NCBI GenBank assembly: GCA_049653745.1
Contig: JBASGW010000046.1
Coordinates: 1-9,411 of the forward strand
DNA length: 9,411 bases
From: CANDYO01 sp049653745
GTDB taxonomy: Bacteria > Pseudomonadota > Alphaproteobacteria > Rickettsiales > CANDYO01
Direction of reading: 5' to 3'
Shown here: in pieces, positions 7,402 to 9,411 of the stretch
How positions within the stretch are numbered: position 1 is the first letter of the stretch
How the letters are laid out: each line of letters begins with the position of its first letter
The notes under the pieces: model-generated
Seen by the model: only the letters and a program-made list of their open reading frames with translations
Database searches by the model: none
What the model was told of the DNA's origin: nothing
Program-made: the position numbers and the translations under genes

Positions 7402-7439
7402 TTACTACTGCTTTTAATCACAAGGATTTATTTTATAAT

Positions 7440-8615
7440 ATGATCAATAATAGAAAACATTTTTTATTTACTAGTGAATCAGTTGCACCAGGGCATCCTG
7501 ACAAAATATGCGATCAAGTTTCTGATAGTATTTTAGATTTATTTTTGTCTCACGACCCTAATTCAAGAGTGGCAGCTGAAAGCTTTGCCTCACCTTCTAA
7601 AGTTATTATTGGAGGAGAAACTAGAGGGCCTGCTTCTGTTACTAAAGAATTGATAGAAAGCACCGTTAGAAATTGTATTAAAAATATTGGCTATGAACAA
7701 GAAAAATTCCACTGGAATAAAATTGATATAGAAAATTTGCTCATTCAACAATCACCTGATATTGCAATTGGTGTAGACGCTAAAGAAGGAAAAGAAGAAG
7801 GCGCAGGCGATCAAGGAATAATGTTTGGCTATGCATGCGATGAAACTCCTCACCTGATGCCAGCACCCATTTATTATGCTCATTTAATATTAGAGAATAT
7901 TTTTAAAGCAATTAAAAATGGAGAAATTTCTGGCTTAGGTCCAGATGCTAAAAGCCAAGTAACCCTTGAATATATAAATGGCATTCCAACTAGAACAACT
8001 TCAATTGTGGTTTCAATTCAGCATAAACCTCATCTCAGCCAAAACGATGTTAAAGAACTAATTCGCCCATATATTGTTGCAGCACTTCCAAATGAAGAAT
8101 GGTTCTGCAAAGAATCCAGATTTTATGTGAATCCAACAGGAATATTCACCATTGGCGGGCCTGAAAGCGATTCTGGGCTTACAGGACGCAAAATTATAGT
8201 TGATACTTATGGTGGCGCAGCACCTCATGGTGGTGGAGCTTTCTCTGGAAAAGATCCTTCTAAAGTTGATCGCTCAGCAGCTTATGTTGCCAGATATTTG
8301 GCAAAAAATGTTGTAGCCTCAGGCATTGCAAAACGCTGCACCATTCAGCTTTCTTATGCTATTGGCGTTGCAGAACCTTTATCATTTTATATTAATAACC
8401 ATAGCACCAGCGAAGTTGATGAAGATAAATTGGCTAAAGTTCTTCAAGAATTAGTTCATCTTTCACCTTCAGGAATAAAGAAGCATTTGCAGTTGCTTAA
8501 ACCTATTTATGAAAAAACCGCAACCTTTGGCCATTTTGGCAGAGAGCCAGAAGCAAATGGTTCATTTTCATGGGAAAAAACTGATTTAGTTGAGGCTCTA
8601 AGAAAAGCATTTTAA
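7440..8615 (+). CDS. metK: S-adenosylmethionine synthetase (methionine adenosyltransferase)
   Basis: An intact 391-residue enzyme making S-adenosylmethionine from methionine and ATP in the cytoplasm. Family signatures are all present: GHPDKICDQVSD with His19 and Asp21 (ATP and metal contacts), the signature GAGDQGIMFGYACDET (121-136), DSGLTGRKIIVDTYGG (244-259) and the phosphate-binding GGGAFSGKDPSKVDRSAAY (264-282). Length is the family norm and there are no internal stops. The gene has its own candidate promoter and is 75 bases after zur. It would use methionine and draw on the same methyl-group economy as GlyA on the other strand. In several Rickettsia the metK gene is degraded, so an intact copy is informative about lineage. 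Confidence 0.98.
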   Translation: MINNRKHFLFTSESVAPGHPDKICDQVSDSILDLFLSHDPNSRVAAESFASPSKVIIGGETRGPASVTKELIESTVRNCIKNIGYEQEKFHWNKIDIENLLIQQSPDIAIGVDAKEGKEEGAGDQGIMFGYACDETPHLMPAPIYYAHLILENIFKAIKNGEISGLGPDAKSQVTLEYINGIPTRTTSIVVSIQHKPHLSQNDVKELIRPYIVAALPNEEWFCKESRFYVNPTGIFTIGGPESDSGLTGRKIIVDTYGGAAPHGGGAFSGKDPSKVDRSAAYVARYLAKNVVASGIAKRCTIQLSYAIGVAEPLSFYINNHSTSEVDEDKLAKVLQELVHLSPSGIKKHLQLLKPIYEKTATFGHFGREPEANGSFSWEKTDLVEALRKAF

Positions 8616-8637
8616 GTTATAACTCTTGGTTCTTGAC

Positions 8638-8730
8638 TTATTCCTTTGTTAACCTTGGCTTTCTCATACTTCCACTCTTGAACTTATTGTGCTGCAATCC
8701 TTTGCCAAAGGCCAAGACTCCAGGAACATA
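8638..8730. other. GC-richer intergenic stretch of unknown origin
   Basis: Between the metK stop and the ankyrin remnant lie about 100 bases with no recognisable gene. Bases 8651-8730 are about 44% G+C by hand count, clearly above the neighbouring AT-rich DNA. A minus-strand reading frame stays open from about 8742 down to a TAA at 8638-8640 and includes GVLAFGKGLQHNKFKSG, which I do not recognise. The stretch contains CCTTTGCCAAAGG (8699-8711) and a distant pair CTTGGC/GCCAAG (8654-8659, 8711-8716). It may be a dispersed repeat or the edge of a lost gene. No metK terminator with a T-run is evident here. Confidence 0.35.
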
Positions 8731-8754
8731 AGGATGGCTTCACTGCACTACATA

Positions 8755-8795
8755 TAGCATCGTATAAAGGCTATGTATGATAGAATAGTTAAATT
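8755..8795 (+). repeat. 41-base direct repeat, copy 1 (within ankyrin repeat 1)
   Basis: Identical over 41 bases to 8959-8999 and shifted by 204 bases, which equals two 99-base ankyrin units plus 4 and 2 inserted bases. It encodes ASYKGY and DRIVK around the TATGTATG duplication. The identity is much higher than elsewhere between these repeat units, pointing to recent duplication or gene conversion. Confidence 0.85.
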
Positions 8796-8958
8796 GTTGA
8801 TTTATGTTGGCGCTAACCTTGATGTAAAAAATAATCATGACATTACTGCTTTGCATATGGCAGCCCGAAGAGGGCATGATAAAGTGTGGTTGAGATATTA
8901 GTGAATTCAGGTGGATTGCTTAATGAAAAAGTCGATTACGGCCCTACTGCTTTACATT

Positions 8959-8999
8959 TAGCATCGTATAAAGGCTATGTATGATAGAATAGTTAAATT
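8959..8999 (+). repeat. 41-base direct repeat, copy 2 (within ankyrin repeat 3)
   Basis: Second copy of the segment at 8755-8795, again containing TATGTATG (8976-8983) that breaks the frame. After base 8999 the two copies diverge quickly (GTTGATTTATG against ATTGGTTGATG), although both still encode an ankyrin helix. Confidence 0.85.
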
Positions 9000-9411
9000 A
9001 TTGGTTGATGCTGGTGCAACACTTGATATAAAAGATGATGATGATTTTTCTGCTTTGGATATGGCCATGTATTTCAAAAAGACAGAAGTTATAAAAGAAT
9101 TATTAGCAGCGGGAGCTAGTGTGAGCAATAAATTAATGTTACCTAGACATAGTGAAGTTGCTAAATTTAAGCTGATCCAGTGAAATATATTCTTACCCAT
9201 AAAACTGAGCCAAAAGCAGCAATTGCCGCACTTGAAAATGTTAAGCATCAAGCAGATTTTGCTAATTTGCATTCTGATATTGAAAAAACAGAAGAATGCT
9301 TGGCAAAATATACAGAAGCTCAAGATTTAAATGCTATTTGTGGAGCTGAATCTATGCTTATGTATGATGAATTATAAATAGAAAATAACTTAAAAATGTG
9401 AGTCCTTAAAG

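Larger units (their letters stand above)
8721..9377 (+). pseudogene. Ankyrin-repeat protein gene, broken by several frameshifts
   Basis: Joining frames gives four 33-residue ankyrin repeats: DGFTALHIASYKGY-DRIVKLLIYVGANLDVKNN, HDITALHMAARRGHDKV-VEILVNSGGLLNEKVD, YGPTALHLASYKGY-DRIVKLLVDAGATLDIKDD and a degenerate DDFSALDMAMYFKKTEVIKELLAAGASV. A tail of about 65 residues follows, ending MLMYDEL at a TAA (9375-9377). Frame breaks: a TATG duplication at 8772-8779, an extra TG in AAAGTGTGG near 8884-8888, the same TATG duplication at 8976-8983, and a probable single-base loss near 9168-9171 (TTTAAGCTGAT, where TTTAAAGCTGAT would restore KADPVKYIL). No start codon or N-terminal region is recognisable; the 5' end fades out near 8721. 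Pieces can still be read open, 8773-8901 (42 aa), 8977-9183 (68 aa) and 9180-9377, but I treat them as fragments. Ankyrin proteins in host-associated bacteria are often secreted effectors; nothing here shows that for this one. Confidence 0.82.

Noticed and set aside
7402..7439. S-adenosylmethionine riboswitch upstream of metK
   Set aside because: The leader after the candidate promoter is about 32 AT-rich bases, too short to form any known SAM-binding fold.
8615..8624. Perfect 10-base palindrome AGTTATAACT at the metK stop
   Set aside because: It has no loop and no T-run, so it is not a terminator, and such AT-rich palindromes are expected by chance here.
8773..8901. A 42-codon small gene starting at the ATG made by the first TATG duplication
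   Set aside because: It encodes a slice of ankyrin repeats ending in a frameshift, and the upstream AAAGG is only about 2 bases from the ATG; better explained as a pseudogene fragment.
8958..9323. A 121-codon open frame on the minus strand opposite the ankyrin remnant
   Set aside because: It is the antisense of clear ankyrin coding sequence and its Cys/Phe/Ser-rich translation has no recognisable domain.

Overview
The window is AT-rich, with closely packed genes on both strands. Gene content is that of a reduced alphaproteobacterium. The low GC, the Zur-type regulator next to sdhE, the rpiB-glyA pair, the 447-residue orphan haem-copper-oxidase-like membrane protein and a decaying ankyrin-repeat gene together suggest a Rickettsiales-type or similar host-associated lineage. 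This assignment is inferred from gene content and protein likeness, not from a marker gene.

Left block (1-6552, minus strand). Seven genes read from emrA at the right to a truncated asd at the left: emrA, emrB, rpiB, glyA, an unusual haem-copper oxidase subunit I-like gene, folE and asd. Junctions are overlaps of 8, 11, 1 and 11 bases or gaps of 17 and 46 bases, so this looks like one transcription unit with translational coupling. It combines a two-component drug/toxin efflux pump (EmrA adaptor, EmrB 14-helix transporter), ribose-5-phosphate isomerase B, serine hydroxymethyltransferase (one-carbon supply), GTP cyclohydrolase I (pterin/folate or queuosine precursor) and aspartate-semialdehyde dehydrogenase (lysine/diaminopimelate, threonine and methionine branch).

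Centre (6553-6626). A 74-base divergent control region separates emrA from sdhE. It holds candidate back-to-back promoters and an 18-base near-palindrome that overlaps both.

Right block (6627-8615, plus strand). sdhE (FAD-assembly factor for succinate dehydrogenase) and a zur-type Fur-family repressor lie 18 bases apart, both without a visible Shine-Dalgarno sequence. metK (S-adenosylmethionine synthetase) follows with its own candidate promoter and is intact.

Right end (8616-9411). There is no intact gene. A GC-richer stretch of unknown origin (about 8640-8730) runs into an ankyrin-repeat pseudogene with four recognisable repeats and four reading-frame breaks. Two of the breaks are the same TATG tandem duplication, in repeats 204 bases apart. 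I saw no tRNA, rRNA, CRISPR array, complete insertion sequence or clear riboswitch. Most of the window is ordinary housekeeping content. The most notable items are the oxidase-like protein, the divergent control region and the repeated frameshift in the ankyrin remnant.
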